From NCBI GenBank assembly GCA_900550585.1, contig URST01000059.1:1-13800 (forward strand): a stretch of DNA of 13,800 nt, written 5' to 3'. Under the pieces are notes generated by a model that did not search any database, was not told where the DNA came from, and was given only the letters and a program-made list of their open reading frames with translations. Each line of letters begins with the position of its first letter. Within the stretch, counting starts at the first letter, position 1. Below are positions 13,662 to 13,800 of this stretch, piece by piece. Position numbers and translations under genes: made by a program. The stretch comes from an uncultured Eubacteriales bacterium (lineage in GTDB: Bacteria; Bacillota; Clostridia; Oscillospirales; Oscillospiraceae).

Positions 13662-13800
13662 ATGAAATATTACGGCGGCTGCGATGTAGGATCCACCTAC
13701 ACGAAGGCAGTAATTCTGGACGAGAACGGCAAGATCTGCGCCGATACCACCATCCGCAGCAAGATCAACTCCGAGGTCAGCGCCAAGCTGGCCATGGAGG
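13662..13800 (+). CDS. Activator ATPase of dehydratase (BadF/BadG/HgdC family), 5' part only
   Basis: The first 46 residues are present before the window ends. They carry the ASKHA-fold phosphate-1 motif GCDVGSTYTKAVILDENGK (6-24), typical of acyl-CoA dehydratase activases, homodimeric [4Fe-4S] ATPases that pump one low-potential electron into the dehydratase. Its position directly after the two subunit genes and the membrane microprotein fits that role. In classical clusters the activator comes first, so the order here is reversed. A purine-rich GAGGGAGAGAG stretch precedes the ATG. Whether it is a single- or multi-domain activase cannot be seen. Confidence 0.85.
   Translation, partial: MKYYGGCDVGSTYTKAVILDENGKICADTTIRSKINSEVSAKLAME

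Noticed and set aside
1..13800. CRISPR arrays, tRNA or rRNA genes, insertion sequences and phage genes
   Set aside because: None seen on either strand: no regularly spaced repeats, no cloverleaf, no transposase or integrase motifs. The window is ordinary chromosomal metabolic DNA.

Overview
The window is a GC-rich stretch (coding regions look about 60-65% GC) of a spore-forming, anaerobic Firmicute. Several signs point to Clostridia, most like the gut Oscillospiraceae type (Flavonifractor/Oscillibacter-like, an inference). They are a sporulation gene (spoIIP) with a candidate sigma-E promoter, a tetrahydrofolate riboswitch and a purine riboswitch, an oxygen-sensitive 2-hydroxyacyl-CoA dehydratase-type cluster with its activase, and strong AGGAGG ribosome binding sites. 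Bases 1-50 are not biological: they are an Illumina Nextera (Tn5) library adapter with its i5 index, so the left edge is a contig or read end.

Layout. (a) 51-1691, minus strand: folT (folate ECF S-component) and folC (folylpolyglutamate synthase, 3' end cut off by the adapter), overlapping by 14 bases. They follow a THF riboswitch whose loop is exactly complementary over 10 bases to an element that can sequester the folT ribosome binding site. (b) 1930-7246, plus strand, divergent from (a): a six-gene operon holding formate-THF ligase of an unusual eukaryote-like type, a cyclodeaminase/cyclohydrolase (FchA-like), FolD lacking the cyclohydrolase lysine, a formate/nitrite-type channel, a CmpB-like membrane protein, and a small Cys-rich putative metal-binding protein. 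It ends in a strong bidirectional hairpin. (c) 7240-8392, minus strand: spoIIP, convergent with (b). (d) 8422-9848, plus strand: promoter, guanine-type purine riboswitch, intrinsic terminator, then guanine deaminase. (e) 9851-9896: a perfect 20-bp inverted-repeat terminator shared with the convergent minus-strand pair cooT (9911-10090) and a His-rich protein gene (10093-10356), probably nickel handling. (f) 10492-13800, plus strand, from a consensus promoter: two 2-hydroxyacyl-CoA dehydratase-family subunits, one with an N-terminal extension of about 140 residues, then a 71-residue single-span membrane protein, then the start of an activator ATPase running off the right edge.

How the parts fit. 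Regions (a) and (b) together make a folate one-carbon module: folate uptake and polyglutamylation, interconversion of formate, formyl-, methenyl- and methylene-THF, and formate movement across the membrane. The FolD active-site change and the separate cyclohydrolase suggest the two activities have been split between proteins. Guanine deaminase under a guanine riboswitch suggests use of exogenous purines. In purinolytic clostridia purine carbon passes through formimino-THF to formate, so (b) and (d) could be linked metabolically, but this is inference. Region (f) is the least explained part: a radical-dehydratase-like system with no CoA-transferase visible, an enlarged subunit and a membrane microprotein.
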